NCBI GenBank assembly: GCA_963575645.1
Contig: OY754464.1
Location: forward strand, 71,646,948 to 71,710,947
DNA: 64,000 nt
Source: Xanthostigma xanthostigma
Taxonomy: Eukaryota > Arthropoda > Insecta > Raphidioptera > Raphidiidae
Direction of reading: 5' to 3'
The translations under genes were made by a program, and so were the position numbers. Position 1 is the stretch's first letter. Each line of letters starts with the position of its first letter. The notes under the pieces were generated by a model that was not told the DNA's origin, ran no database searches, and was given only the letters and a program-made list of their open reading frames with translations. This document shows, one piece after another, positions 1 to 9,837 of this stretch.

Positions 1-570
1 TGCCTTACAACTGATGCCGAAATTATGTACTTTCGATCGAGGTATGAAGAAAATACTGTTTCAACATCGGAGTTAGAAACTACGCTTCCCGAAATTCGGA
101 AACCACTGAACCAATTTTGATGAAACTAATTTGTGGGTAGTTGATATCGTAACCGATGACCCATATAAAAACTATGACTAATTTGGAATGAATTCACCTT
201 TATTACTTGGTTTTAACTGCGTCAAATTCTAGAAAATCTACTTCGGTTTTCTTTTTAGAAAAATCCAAATTTTGGGAGTTAGAAATTTAAAAAAAATGTT
301 TTCACTTTTTGGCTTGAATTTTTCCATGATTTGATAGCTTACTAATTGGCCAACCTTCCTAAAGCTAAAAACCACTTAATTTACTGTTAGTTTTTATGTT
401 GTGTGTTAAAACTTACAAATAATAAAAATTTTTCACAGAAGTTTCATTGTCCTAAATAAAATGACGCATTTCCAACCCCCGAGTAATAGAGGTTAAACCA
501 TTCCAAATTGTAGTTATAGTTTCTTCTCCCGACAGGAATACGAGCAATTACCGGTCACTCTGTATACAAA
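1..570. repeat. Dispersed repeat R0, copy 1, at the window edge
   Basis: Positions about 170-570 match 14443-14686: both carry the phrases GACTAATTTGGAATGA, CTACTTCGGTTTTCTTTTTA and GCTTGAATTTTTCCATGAT in the same order. The right edge (about 535-560) holds the inverse of the left edge of the other copy, around GACCGGTAATTGCTCG, so the family probably has terminal inverted repeats. No coding capacity was seen and the superfamily is not assigned. Positions 1-170 hold nothing I recognise. Confidence 0.5.
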
Positions 571-660
571 GGCCACTTTTTACACAAGTCACACAAAAAG
601 AGACAAAAAAATTATTTGAACAACGGTATAATCGGATTAGAAGTGTACCGCGTGTATTAA

Positions 661-950
661 CCATAGAGATATAAGTAACTAGAGTCCGCGAGTGAGCCTT
701 GAAAGTGTCTCGATTGAGAGAGGAAGGCTGCCTTACAATTCCGTATCACTATGGTAACTAAAGATATAAACAGCACATGGCTAGTTACATAAGGGTATCG
801 TTTTCCCCGCCCTCCCCTCTTCAGTTAACGATCTGTCAACGAGAGAGGGAATGATACGGAACGATTGCAGCGTTCTCTCTCTGAACTGCAGACACTTTCA
901 CTTATGGCAAGCATACCCGCTAGCGTACTCTAGTACTTATATCTCTATGG
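661..950 (-). mobile_element. MITE family M1, copy 1
   Basis: The ends are inverted repeats beginning CCATAGAGATATAAG, and the element is flanked by exact 6-bp duplications TATTAA (655-660 and 951-956). It is longer (290 bp) than the other three copies (228-233 bp) because of extra internal sequence, and lies in the opposite orientation. A 6-bp duplication is unusual among insect MITEs; IS3EU and Dada are superfamilies known for 6 to 7 bp. No transposase is present. Confidence 0.8.
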
Positions 951-1300
951 TATTAACACGGACGATTAAACCCAAATACCCTGAGACTCGTAAAATAATC
1001 ATCTACGCCCGAGTATCACCTGTTTATTAACACAAATGATTGACCCGAAATATTCCAAGAATCGCTATACATAACTAGATATGATGTGAAACGGCACAGG
1101 GGGGAGGGGTTACTGGACGGCCATTGGGGGCGTACAGTGTTTACGCTGACTCACTCTGAGTCTGTCACCCTTACCCAACCCAACCTGAAAAGGCTAATTG
1201 AAATCATCTATTTTTTTAACATTTTTTGAAAGGGGATTTTATTTTAAATGAGAACGTGAAATTATCATTGCTTGTATAATTTCCAATTAAAAACATATAG
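951..1300. other. No recognised feature
   Basis: Spacer with a short G-rich tract near 1098-1107. I see no gene, repeat end or RNA. Confidence 0.4.
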
Positions 1301-1673
1301 TCAGAGTGCCCGTCGGCAAAAATTTTACTGACAAATACTCTCCCCAAACTTTGTATATGGCTTCATTAGGCCTAGTCTGATACCTATTTCCTCTATTTTC
1401 CGAAAGATGTCGTTTTGACGACATGTAAAAAATTTATAGATACTGTTATTTGGATAGCTTAAAAACTTCAACCAAAACGCTAAAATAATATTCTCTGACA
1501 AATAACATGAACCATTTAAAATGTCTGACACCTCGAATATGTCGACATATTCGAGGTGTCAGACATTTTAAGTGGTAAGAGGAAATAGGTGTCAGACTAG
1601 GCATAATGAAGCCATATATACAAAGTTTGGGGAGAGTATTTGTCAGTAAAATTTTTGCCGACGGGCACTCTAA
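1301..1673. mobile_element. Fold-back element FB1, copy 1
   Basis: The outer arms begin AGAGTGCCCGTCGGCAAA at 1302 and are mirrored at about 1580-1672. The centre is a perfect palindrome of about 66 bp at 1511-1576 around GTCGAC. The left arm is longer than the right, so one arm has lost sequence. A second copy at 20403-20690 shares the central palindrome and one arm. A clear target duplication is not visible, so the superfamily is open. The predicted proteins across it are palindrome artefacts. Confidence 0.75.
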
Positions 1674-1943
1674 TATTTCACTGTCGCGTAAATAAACAAA
1701 AAAATAATTATTCAATTTTATTTTTTTGCGAAGATATGTGGATTTTTGGTTTCTAATATACTGATATTTTACATTCATATGCAATAAAGAACAATTTAGT
1801 AATAACAAAAAATTGACTCGTAAAAAAGACAGTCAATATTTCGTAAATTTCATCACAAGAGTTATCATAAAACGCCAATACATTTTTCTTTTCAGACTAT
1901 TTTTTAAAGGGTCTAGTTGTCAATATTTTTAAGGGATCTAGAT

Positions 1944-2216
1944 CAGGGGTGTCAGACTGATTTTTCTAAAAGGCCATTTATAAGGTTTAAGGTGTGTTAG
2001 CGAGCCAGACTCTAAATTAAAAACTAAAGCACATACTAAATTAAAGGGTAAATTATCTTGAGCTTGATGATCCATACACATGAGATCTCTTGTTTTTGAT
2101 AATGTCATTGATATCAGGTGTCTAAAATCCTCACTGGATAGATTCTGGTCGCGGGCCATATTGAGATGGCTTGAAGGACCGGATGCGGTCCGCGGGCCTA
2201 ATCTTTGACATCACTG
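1944..2216 (-). mobile_element. hAT element remnant with transposase C-terminus debris
   Basis: It starts CAGGGGTGTCAGACT and ends with the inverse-type GACATCACTG, both typical hAT ends. Flanks share 6 of 8 positions. The minus strand carries a 73-codon open frame (1938-2159) with a stretch like FRHLISMTLSK, resembling the segment after the dimerisation motif of GTF2IRD2/EPM2AIP1-type hAT transposases. This is an internally deleted relic. Confidence 0.55.
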
Positions 2217-2797
2217 GTCTAGGATGTATATACGGAAAATTGGCTAAACATTTAAATCAAAACTTTTTATAAATAAAGATAGATATACAGAGTTAATCAG
2301 ACCACCCGTACCGGTCGTTTTTTTTTTTCGAAGAAAATACAGATTTTTGACACAACTCTCTACGATCTGTATATTCGAGAACTATAAAACTTGGAAACTT
2401 GCTTCATATACACGGCGTTATATGGGACAAAGGCAAAATCAATGTATAAGAATACGCTAGAGATTCGTTGGCATTTAGCACAGAAAAGAATCTCTAGCGA
2501 GATTCTTCGATTATCATACAAAAACAAAATATGTAGGTACCTAGAACTTTACCACCAACACTTAAATTTATCTACCAAATTTTATAAACTATTCATCAAT
2601 AAGCCCTGGAGTAAAATTAGATTCCTAAAAAATTTCCAAATTTCTTAAAGGAAACTCCTTATCAGTCCCGACTGACAGCATTTTTAAATAATTTTTTCCG
2701 TAGACATGGCGGGAGAAACGGGACGTTTATGGTGGAAGTGACGGAGCAATGACGGACATTTCGGTAAAGAAGGAATTTGGCCACGCAAAATAAGTCC
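2217..2797. other. No recognised feature
   Basis: AT-rich spacer. An 85-codon open frame at 2391-2648 has no recognisable motif and biased AT-driven composition; I do not call it a gene. Confidence 0.35.
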
Positions 2798-2800
2798 TTA

Positions 2801-3142
2801 AAGACAGCGCACACTTATCCAGCACGAGCCAGAAAAGCCTGTTCGTAAAGAATGTTATTTAACGCACATTAAATCAGCACTTGCAACCAGCTACGACCGC
2901 TTTGCAAATTCTGTCTAGCCGTGCTGGACCGAGTGACTGTATCGTTTTCATTAGTTGGGTGAACCCAAAACCTTTTTTTCCTGACTTATACTTCTTTTTC
3001 CTTTTCACATAACATCGTCAAAATAGAAAATTCTACTCATCGCTTGAAAAGTGCAGAATATCTGCCGTACACGGAACCTGCATTAAAAGTTGCCGGTCCG
3101 TGCTGGTTTTAGTGCAGGTTGCACATAAGTGTGCGCGGTCTT
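2801..3142. mobile_element. PIF/Harbinger-like MITE PH1, copy 1
   Basis: Ends are AAGACAGCGCACACTTAT and the inverse of AAGACCGCGCACACTTAT. The flanks are TTA at 2798-2800 and 3143-3145, the 3-bp duplication expected of PIF/Harbinger. Subterminal blocks repeat variants of CCAGCACG. Relatives are at 18190-18307 and 54197-54610. Non-coding. Confidence 0.75.
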
Positions 3143-3182
3143 TTATAGTAAATATTGTATTGTCATTTAAATGTGTGCAAAA

Positions 3183-3789
3183 GAGTGTTGTGTCGCTCCT
3201 GAGCGAGTCGTTCATAATGAACGACTCCCTTTTCGGAGCGGAGCGAGTCGCTCTTTTTTGTGAATGACTCACTCCGAGCGCCATTGCTCTGTGCTGTACT
3301 GTTGCATTCGCACATTTACAGAGCGCACACAGCACAGGCCACAGCGGCACTAGTGAACTTTGCACGTACGGAGTTATCTTTGCTGAGTCGTTTAATGTTG
3401 AATGACACACTGTAAGTGTAATAGTACTAAACTTACAGTGACTTAAACCATTCACATTGACGTCGTTGACAAAGATATAATATTGTAACAAAAAAAAATA
3501 TTACTGTTAAGCTTTTATTATACTTTATAGTTTATCCGAAATGCGAATAATATAAGATCTGAATCATATGAAAATGAGCTCAGAGCTGAGTGTGTGTATT
3601 GTACTGTGCAATGCTCTACGTAACTCCTGAGCATGTATGATGACAGTTCACACCTCTGCAGTCTGCACTCTTGTGTAGTGCGTACTGTCTAGCATCGCTC
3701 CTTTGAACGACTCGCTCTGAGCGACTCGTTTTAGTGAGTGGAGCGCACGGAGCCAGCTCCCAATAAAGAGTCATGTGGACACATTACTA
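3183..3789 (-). mobile_element. hAT MITE H1, copy 1
   Basis: The 8-bp duplication GTGCAAAA lies exactly at 3175-3182 and 3790-3797. The end at 3789 reads TAGTAATGTGTCCACATG on the minus strand and the other end is GAGTGTTGTGTCGCTCC. Subterminal regions are packed with direct and inverted copies of GAGCGACTCG, a pattern seen in hAT ends where transposase binds. The open frames across it also occur in copy 2 (14687) and follow the repeat, not a gene. Confidence 0.85.
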
Positions 3790-3794
3790 GTGCA

Positions 3795-3935
3795 AAAGCG
3801 ATCGAATATGTCGAAGTGAGTAAAAATTGGAATACTAGCAACTAATTAACTAACAAATGGTGTAAATTTTAAAACTGACCGCGAGCCCCAATTTGAGTAT
3901 TATGTGTAGAAAGATTCAATTTGATCGAACATGCA
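3795..3935 (-). pseudogene. Decayed partial duplicates of the dehydrogenase first exon
   Basis: On the minus strand, ATGTTCGATC at about 3923-3932 and a nearby CTCAAATTGGGGCTCGCG followed by GTCAGT match the start and the end plus donor region of the intact exon at 4634-4729. The middle of the exon is missing and a stop lies in frame. A third echo of the start (ATATTCGATCG) abuts the hAT MITE at 3789. This looks like local tandem duplication followed by decay. Confidence is moderate because the matches are short. Confidence 0.5.
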
Positions 3936-3984
3936 GAAGCGAGTTAGAATAGAATACAAAATTTAACTCTAACAAACAAGATAA

Positions 3985-4601
3985 TACAGGGAATAGTGAC
4001 ATTTAGAAAAAAGCTAGATTTTTGCATGAACCTTCCTTTCGTGGTTCTGAACAATGTAGCAAAAGTTCCCACCGATACATGTGCCCCTAAAAATGTTATG
4101 CGAGATGAAAAGTCAGAAAAAACGGTTTTTCGCGAAAATCTCGTCACGGTAACTTTTACGAAAAAAATTGTAGTAATAAAATTTGTAGCTTAGAAAATTA
4201 CCTACAAAAAATAAAGTATCACTTTTTTTGTAAGACTAACAGTTCTCGAGAAATTTGATTTAAAAAGTTGTAACATTTATGTTCGATTCGTTTGATGCGG
4301 TTATACGAACGACAATGCATCATACGACATAGGTACATCATGCGGAAAAAAATAATATTATGTTTTTGTAGGCAATTTTCTAAGCTTCAAATTTGATAGT
4401 CACTATTTTTTCTATAAAAGTCACCGCTAACGAGATTTTCGCGAAAACCCGCTCTTCCACGTAATATTTTTAGCGGCAGATGTATTGGTGGGAACTTTTG
4501 GGATATTGTTTAGAACCACGAAAGGAAGGTTTATACCAAAATCTAGGTTTCCCCTAATTTTTCCGAAGTTAAACTTGTTTTTCTGTTTTTATTCCCTGGA
4601 C
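3985..4601. mobile_element. Fold-back element FB2 in the dehydrogenase intron
   Basis: Outer ends are ACAGGGAATAG at about 3986 and the inverse ATTCCCTGG at about 4600. The arms match over more than 100 bp, for example GGTTCTGAACAATGTAG against its complement near 4505, and CGCGAAAATCTCG against its complement near 4435. The single copy is non-coding. The open frames at 3944-4193 are strand shadows of the arm. Confidence 0.7.
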
Positions 4602-4633
4602 TAAGAGAAGCTAATGAGAAATTACAAACTTAC

Positions 4634-4729
4634 CGCAGCTCCCAATTTGAGCATTTCCTTCACATAGCACAGACCGATTCCTGTAGCACCTCCGGTAACC
4701 AAAGCGTGTTTTCCTTTAATGTCGAACAT
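4634..4729 (-). CDS. First coding exon of a short-chain dehydrogenase/reductase (15-hydroxyprostaglandin dehydrogenase-like)
   Basis: The minus strand reads an ATG (4729-4727) in a good context (GACAATG), then 32 codons in phase 0, ending in GCTGCG directly before a canonical GTAAGT donor at 4633-4628. The peptide begins MFDIKGKHALVTGGATGIG. Residues 12-19 (TGGATGIG) are the TGxxxGIG dinucleotide-binding motif of classical SDR enzymes, preceded by the beta-strand ALVT and followed by the helix reading YVKEMLKLGA. Insect 15-PGDH-like and Fbp2-like proteins start this way. These are soluble NAD(P)-dependent oxidoreductases of roughly 250-260 residues; the substrate cannot be inferred from this exon. 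No second exon was found down to position 1, so the rest of the gene is either beyond the window or lost. The next minus-strand sequence is intron holding FB2, exon debris and two MITEs. It could be an isolated duplicate exon. Confidence 0.8.
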
Positions 4730-4830
4730 TGTCAATAAAATCAACTAAATAATGCAACGAACTGATCAGTATTTAAAATCACTGAGTGCTCTTCAGGTTT
4801 TTAATGGAGCGTTTTATTAACAAGTCGGTC

Positions 4831-4839
4831 TATATATAC
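4831..4839 (-). promoter_or_regulatory. TATA-like box upstream of the dehydrogenase exon
   Basis: AGTATATATA on the minus strand lies about 105 bp upstream of the ATG at 4729. TCAGT-type initiator sequences lie between the two, for example TCAGTTCG near 4765. The spacing would give a leader of well under 100 nt. This is inferred from position and motif only. Confidence 0.4.
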
Positions 4840-4849
4840 TAAATCTCTA

Positions 4850-5177
4850 TCATACTGTTTTTAATTAATTATGTTTACATAATGTTACTGACCTGTGTAA
4901 CGATTAAATTTGATTACAAAATAAAGCAAACAATAACAACTTCAATAAAAATGAAACACACGGTGTGATAACTGATTATTGCCTCGATTTTGAGTATACG
5001 TATTTATTTACGCATGTATTTGTAGTGTTTACATTATATCGGAATTTCGAGATTTTGTGATTTCGAAATTTCGGACAAAATTTTTAAATATGTCAATTCC
5101 GGAACTGAAGAAATTAATATTGAAACGGATTAAAGCTTAATTTGCCGACCAGAAAGGCGACCGTAAGGGGTTTTATA
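4850..5177. other. No recognised feature
   Basis: AT-rich sequence upstream of the dehydrogenase exon. No gene or repeat end was seen. Confidence 0.35.
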
Positions 5178-5405
5178 CCATAGAGATATAAGTAACTAGA
5201 GTACGCTAGCAGGTATGCTTGAAATAAATGAAAGTGTCTGAAGTTCAGAGAGAGAACGCTGCAACGTTCCGTATCATTATATATGTTTTATCAAATCCGC
5301 ATTGTTTTGTATCATTAGTTACCATAGAGATAAGGAACTTTTCTCTGTCTGAATTGCAGCCACTTTCGCGGCTCACTCGCGTACTCTAGTCTAATATCTC
5401 TATGG
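5178..5405 (+). mobile_element. MITE family M1, copy 2
   Basis: Inverted ends begin CCATAGAGATATAAG. Flanks TTTATA (5172-5177) and GTTATA (5406-5411) match at 5 of 6 positions. Internal blocks GAGAGAGAACGCTGCAA and CACTTTCGCGGCTCACTCG are shared with the copies at 46358 and 55240. Confidence 0.75.
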
Positions 5406-5454
5406 GTTATACGCAGTTAGAAATTAAAAAAAATATTGTATTTTTTGTATGTAC

Positions 5455-5681
5455 CTACATATATTTGAAATATATATATATATATTTGAAAATTTCAAAT
5501 CGATCCGGAAAATATTTTAAATAGGCTTCTTGCGATGGTGGATTCCAACATGTGGACCAAATTTTGTTTAAATCGATCAAGTCGAGCGAAACGAATGTGT
5601 AATGTAATTCGATTGAACGAACAAAGTGGGTAAGATTCTGCAATTTCATCTACACGGGCAGAGCCAGGTTGGGCCGCTAGT
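5455..5681. repeat. Dispersed repeat with TA tract and a Helitron-like 3' end
   Basis: A short TA microsatellite (5469-5485) is followed by a segment (about 5510-5575) whose complement matches 31400-31470. The unit ends in a GC-rich stretch closing with GGGCCGCTAGT (5671-5681), the kind of CTAG-terminated, hairpin-preceded end seen in the Helitron-like copies at 21492 and 28290. The 5' boundary is not resolved. Confidence 0.4.
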
Positions 5682-6640
5682 ACCTAAATAATATAGACTT
5701 AGCTATTTTGATAAAAAAGCTTAAAAAACATAAAAAGATTTATCAAGGTATCAATTGGATTTTCTGTTGTATTATTAAAATAATAATAAATAAAAAATAT
5801 GAATTAATTAAACTAGATAACATTAACAGTCGGTGGAACGTAATTAAAGATGGGATATTTCAAGTGGAAATTATCGAGCTTTTCGATTATTAAAATATCT
5901 CTAGATGTCTGATTTAAATGATATTTACAAGCTTTTATATTTTAGTTTCACCTGTCCCGGTGTCTGTCTGTTTCTCTGAAATCAAATCTTGCAAGTTAAA
6001 TTTGACCCACTTCTCGGTTTCCGATTGAGCTGAAATTTTGCATACGTATGTAGAAGTAAAGGTGCTTTAAATGGCTCAAAAACAAAAGTGTAAAGCTCAA
6101 AAAATGGCTCATTCTGTATTGGTTGTAACGTCGAAAAAAATAATGTTAATATATAGCATAATTGCTATCATATGTATATCAATAAATTCTCTACAATTCT
6201 TCTTTGGCTGTATAAGATGAAACTAGTATAAAGGAATTTCTATACTAAAAATCATTTTAACAGAGAATATATAAATTACGCTCATATTGCGATGTTGATA
6301 TGTTTTTAGTCCTTGATAATAAGGATACAAGAGAACACAGTTATACCAACCGTTGTTTCGTTATCTAAGGTGAAGCACGTTTTTCATATCTTTGGGGTAA
6401 TTTAGTTTTATTATATTTTCCGTTATGACAGTTTTATAAATAAAACAAAATTTAGTGTTGCATTAATAAAAATGTATTGTTACGGTAGTAGCTGGATTTT
6501 AAGACATCGAACATTCTCGAATTTGGCAAACTGTACGTTCGTATTATATTATTACTTCCGAGTTTTGTAAGAAAATGGAACTACGCGCCATGGTAATAAA
6601 ATAAAATTCGAGATGATTTTGATAGTGTAACAAAACTGTT
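5682..6640. other. Mostly featureless; one common insect repeat fragment at about 5940-6120
   Basis: The fragment around GAAATTTTGCATACGTATG resembles 13495-13520, where the same GCATACGTAT phrase occurs. The remainder is AT-rich without gene signal. Confidence 0.35.
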
Positions 6641-6644
6641 CTAG

Positions 6645-7107
6645 TCCGTGGTGTAAATTATTTATTTACAATAATAAGCGTTTAACAAAACAGTTAAACA
6701 CACAACGAAAGAGTACTTACTTCTCAAACGAAGCAGTGATAATAACGTTAACAGGAACAAAACTAATAGTTCTAAATAATAAAATAGAAGTCTAAGTAAC
6801 AGAGGAATATAAAGTGACTAATTATGTACACAAAATATTTACAATACAGGAACACACCGAAGTTTATCTAGTACACTTATTCGCACTTGTCTATTAACTA
6901 TATTCACACGATTATTTACATCACAGTAGCTATTTATGTAAAACCAGATTTATATAATTGCACTGAATGGTTCACACAGCTCATTTATCTTTTATTTTAG
7001 CAGCTACTTCGGTCTTGGTGTACCGACTAAACAATTTATGTCACACAGATCTGTAATCAATTGTACGTTTGCCACTTGCTATTAACGCGCTATTCTGACT
7101 GACCGAC
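6645..7107 (-). other. Possible non-coding leader/first exon behind the heat-shock-type promoter, or LTR-like fossil body
   Basis: Downstream of the minus-strand promoter at 7108-7300 there is no long frame. A strong 5' splice-site-like AGAAGTAAGT lies near 6715-6724, and AATAAA-type signals lie near 6660-6675. The sequence beyond the promoter starts with TGTTAGGGACC at about 7392 and ends near GGACTAGAACA at about 6645, TG...CA ends that would also suit a solo LTR, although the flanking bases do not form a duplication. Read as an LTR it would be a broken, old fossil. I cannot choose between the two readings. Confidence 0.3.
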
Positions 7108-7300
7108 TGACTCGCCAACCACTCCGCTCGCATTTTATAGATTCGTCCCCCGTCTGGTCGAATGTTCTAGAAGCACCGAGATCCTTCCTTTACATGTATT
7201 GCCTTCTTCAGGCAACTTTATGAAGGTCGGGTTTTGTCTACCTGCTTTCAATTGTTGTTGTTGCGAGAATATTTCACAGAAAGCATAGTCGTCTCAACAG
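7100..7300 (-). promoter_or_regulatory. Heat-shock-type core promoter, copy 1
   Basis: Minus strand: a three-unit heat-shock element TTCTAGAACATTC (7172-7160) is followed 21 bp later by TATAAAA (7139-7133) and then an arthropod initiator TCAGT (7110-7106). Its A falls 31 bp from the first T of the TATA box, the canonical distance. About 150 bp of upstream sequence, including a CAACAACAACAA tract, is shared in inverted orientation with 8600-8800. HSEs of this form are bound by HSF trimers in Hsp promoters; no Hsp reading frame follows. Confidence 0.55.
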
Positions 7301-7392
7301 GGAGTGCGCAACAACAGTATTTAGGACTACCGCATTCGCAACATAAACCCAGATATTAAAGGGGAAAGCTCAGACAAAGACGGTCCCTAACA

Positions 7393-7858
7393 GTTTAAAA
7401 TTAACAGTGACAACAATGTAACGTTTTAGTAAATAAATAGTTCGTTCATCACGGGAATCGAGTCTCGAAGATTTTTCCCGCTTAGCCGTTGTAAAACTGT
7501 TGTCCCCATACATCGACAAACGTCGCGGTCAGTTTGCCAACTAGGCGTGTAAATGCAATGAGTTCAGATGGACTACTGAACTGTATTGTACCTCGTGGCC
7601 ATATTTAATAGCCTAGTTGTCGTACCGCGTTGTATGTGAGAGTTCTCATATTGTGCTGTATAAACGCACCGGTAGCGGACGCTTGTTTTCTATTAGAACT
7701 GTTACTGTGTACGTACGTGCGTAGCATGTTGTTGCGGTTTAAAAACATTTTTTTTGTAATGTAACTACCTACAAGTTCACGGTTTTCGGATTTTTCCCTT
7801 TACTTGTGCTGTAAGACATTGCTTCTTGCCAAATTTCATGATTCTGGATCAACGGGAA
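7393..7858. other. Spacer between the divergent promoter modules
   Basis: No gene or element end recognised. Confidence 0.35.
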
Positions 7859-8228
7859 GTAATAATAATAATAAATGTTTATTGCTCTAAATGTACAAAT
7901 TTAGGCAATAGGGACAGGATCAAACTAAAGTTTGATCTTCCTCCTGCCCCTGTACATAAAACTTTATAAAATCATTCTTACAAAAAGAAGAAAAATTAAA
8001 TCTAGTCGGTTAACACACAGGCACGAAAATTATTAGTATTAAGTTGCCTTTTATAAACAAATTGTTTTATATCAGTATTTTTAGTTTTGCTGGTTTTAGA
8101 TTCAAAATTTTGTTTGTTATATCTGCCAAGTCAGGTGATTGGGACATGTAATTTAAAAGTTTTGGAGCTACATATGAAAAGGATTTTTGAAATTGAGAGG
8201 AGTGAGGTAAAGGTAATGTACCCTATAG
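7859..8228 (-). mobile_element. 5'-truncated LINE, 3' end with ORF2 C-terminus
   Basis: The minus strand encodes about 51 codons (about 8219 to the stop at 8069-8067) including SQFQKSFSYVAPKLLNYM, the typical C-terminal tail of CR1/Jockey-like reverse transcriptase ORFs (S-F-S-Y-x-A-P-K-L-x-N). A 3' untranslated region of about 200 bp follows and ends in a (TTA)n tail at 7860-7875. Only the extreme 3' end survives, as expected of target-primed reverse transcription that stopped early. Confidence 0.7.
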
Positions 8229-8236
8229 GTTTTGAT

Positions 8237-8320
8237 TCTTAAGAGTCTTGACAGACAGACAGACAGTCAGCAAAGTTATCCTATAAGGGTTTCCATTTGA
8301 GGTACGGAACCCTAAAATAT
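8237..8320. repeat. Common insect repeat ending in GGTACGGAACCCTAA
   Basis: A GACAGACAGACAGAC tract is followed by CCTATAAGGGTTTCC and GGTACGGAACCCTAAAA, a widespread insect interspersed sequence. It lies directly against the truncated 5' side of the LINE. A related unit is at about 32170-32530. Confidence 0.5.
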
Positions 8321-8387
8321 CATCTAAAATTTTACATAAATGCGGATTTTCTAAATAAGCCCCACGTCTGTTTTAAAGAGAGAATAA

Positions 8388-8530
8388 TTCCACCAAAAAC
8401 AAAAATATGAAAAACTTGTCACGTTGTCAGATCTCACTTCTTTTTTTCGGCAAAGCTTGCAAACCCACGTCTTGTTCTTTGTATCGAACTTGACCTTTTT
8501 TCACATTTATGTTTTTGGTGGAAATTCAAC
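8388..8530. repeat. Short fold-back
   Basis: TTCCACCAAAAACAAAAAT at 8389 is mirrored by ATGTTTTTGGTGGAA at about 8510-8524, with about 105 bp between. No coding sequence or duplication seen. Confidence 0.5.
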
Positions 8531-8599
8531 TTTTTTTGTGAAGTTATTTTCTTACTTATTCTACTTAAATTTTATCTAATTCTAGAGCCTAGACACACA

Positions 8600-8850
8600 A
8601 TATTGTAGTTATATACTTAAACATATTGTTGTTCGATCCCTGTTGGGACGACTATGGGTTCTCTAGAATCTTCTAGCAACAACAACAATGGAAAACAGAT
8701 AGACAAGAAAACCCAACCTTCATAGAATAGCCTGTAAAAACCAATGCAGGTAAAGAAAGGTTGAGATGCTTCTAGAACATTCGACAGGCGGGGGACGAAG
8801 CTATATATGACGTTTGTAAAATATGATGATCTATCTGTCAGTCAGTGAGT
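8600..8850 (+). promoter_or_regulatory. Heat-shock-type core promoter, copy 2 (inverted relative to copy 1)
   Basis: A dyad HSE AGAATCTTCT (8665-8674) and a three-unit HSE TTCTAGAACATTC (8770-8782) are followed 20 bp later by TATATAT (8802-8808) and two TCAGT initiator-like repeats at 8838-8846. The HSE, the GGGGGACGAA spacer and the TATA position match copy 1, but sequence diverges just downstream of the TATA box. The two modules point away from each other, 1.6 kb apart. Confidence 0.5.
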
Positions 8851-9166
8851 GCCCAAATTTGTGATTTTTGAACACCTATACGTATGAAATTTGGAATACA
8901 GCTTCTCTATAGTAACCTCAACTCTCCTGAAAAATTTCAGTTCTGTAAAGTAACTAGTCTCGGTGATAGAAGGAGGTCGAAAAGGGCTCGAATTGGTTCG
9001 TGTAAATATAGTGCACAATGCTTTGCGAGTATTTGGCCGGCACACTATACGTGCACTATGATAAATAACATTATTAATATGAGTAAATAATACATCTATT
9101 GATTTGTTTCGAAAAAAAGATAAAAATTCAATGTCGTAATACCAAGATAATATTTTTATGGTAATA
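8851..9166. other. No recognised feature
   Basis: Downstream of promoter copy 2. The overlapping open frames at 8842-9090 have no motif. Confidence 0.35.
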
Positions 9167-9518
9167 CAGTTAAACCTGCATGAGTGGGAACTGGGTAAGC
9201 GAGAAAGCTCTCTAAGTACCGTCTTTGTAATCTTCTAAAACCTCTATAAGTGAGAAACAGAAACCTCTATAAGACAAAAGGCGTTTTTCACTCACGGGCC
9301 CCTATAACTGAGACTACTACTTGCCTGTACCTCTATAAGCGATAGTCGAACTTATTAGTAGTTCCACGGAATTTAAAATGAGTCATAAATAACTGAACTA
9401 ACATTGTTTTTCAAATCTTTGATTAACGTCTGATTAGAACTTTTCAATAAATAAAATTATAATTTTTCAGACAACTGACAAATATATTAACAAAAATTAT
9501 AATAATTAATACATTAAC

Positions 9519-9547
9519 GATTCGGTCCGGATTTGGATCTTCTTCAG
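9519..9547 (-). ncRNA. Hammerhead-ribozyme-like core, left arm of HF1 copy 1
   Basis: Minus strand: CTGAAGA, a short hairpin, then GAATC instead of GAAAC. Stem II pairing is weak here. It is a degenerate member of the outward-facing pair. Confidence 0.3.
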
Positions 9548-9663
9548 AACTGATCCAAAAATATTTTTTTCTATATTTGATAATTAAAAAATTAAAGCGA
9601 ATTTTTTACAAAAAACAATTAGAAACTAATTATTAATTAATTTTTATATTTTCTAGATCAGTT

Positions 9664-9692
9664 CTGAAGAAAGTTCAAATTCGGACCGAAAC
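9664..9692 (+). ncRNA. Hammerhead-ribozyme-like core, right arm of HF1 copy 1
   Basis: CTGAAGA (9664-9670), a stem II that can pair GTTC with GGAC, then GAAAC (9688-9692). The sequence after it, ACGTTAATGTA, could form a three-pair stem III with a TTAA loop ending in a GTA cleavage triplet. Stem I was not found. Confidence 0.45.
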
Positions 9693-9837
9693 GTTAATGT
9701 ATTAATTTTTATATTTTTTGTTAATATATTTGTCTGGAAAATTGGTCGATAATTTTATTTATTAACATTGTGTATTATTGTTTTTTTTTGGTTTTCTTTT
9801 TTTAGCATATATGTCGAATTATTATCTATGTCGAATA

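Larger units (their letters stand above)
9410..9770. mobile_element. Hammerhead-bearing fold-back family HF1, copy 1
   Basis: The left end AATCTTTGATTAACGTCTG and the arm ATAAATAAAATTAT...TTTTTCAGACAA are mirrored on the right by TTGTCTGGAAAATTGGTCG. Each arm carries a hammerhead-like core, at 9519-9547 (minus) and 9664-9692 (plus), pointing outward. It is nested in the pogo-like element. Other copies are at 21953, 29346 and 47352. Confidence 0.65.

Noticed and set aside
1446-1808. 120-codon frame as a gene
   Set aside because: It runs through the fold-back FB1 and its palindromic centre.
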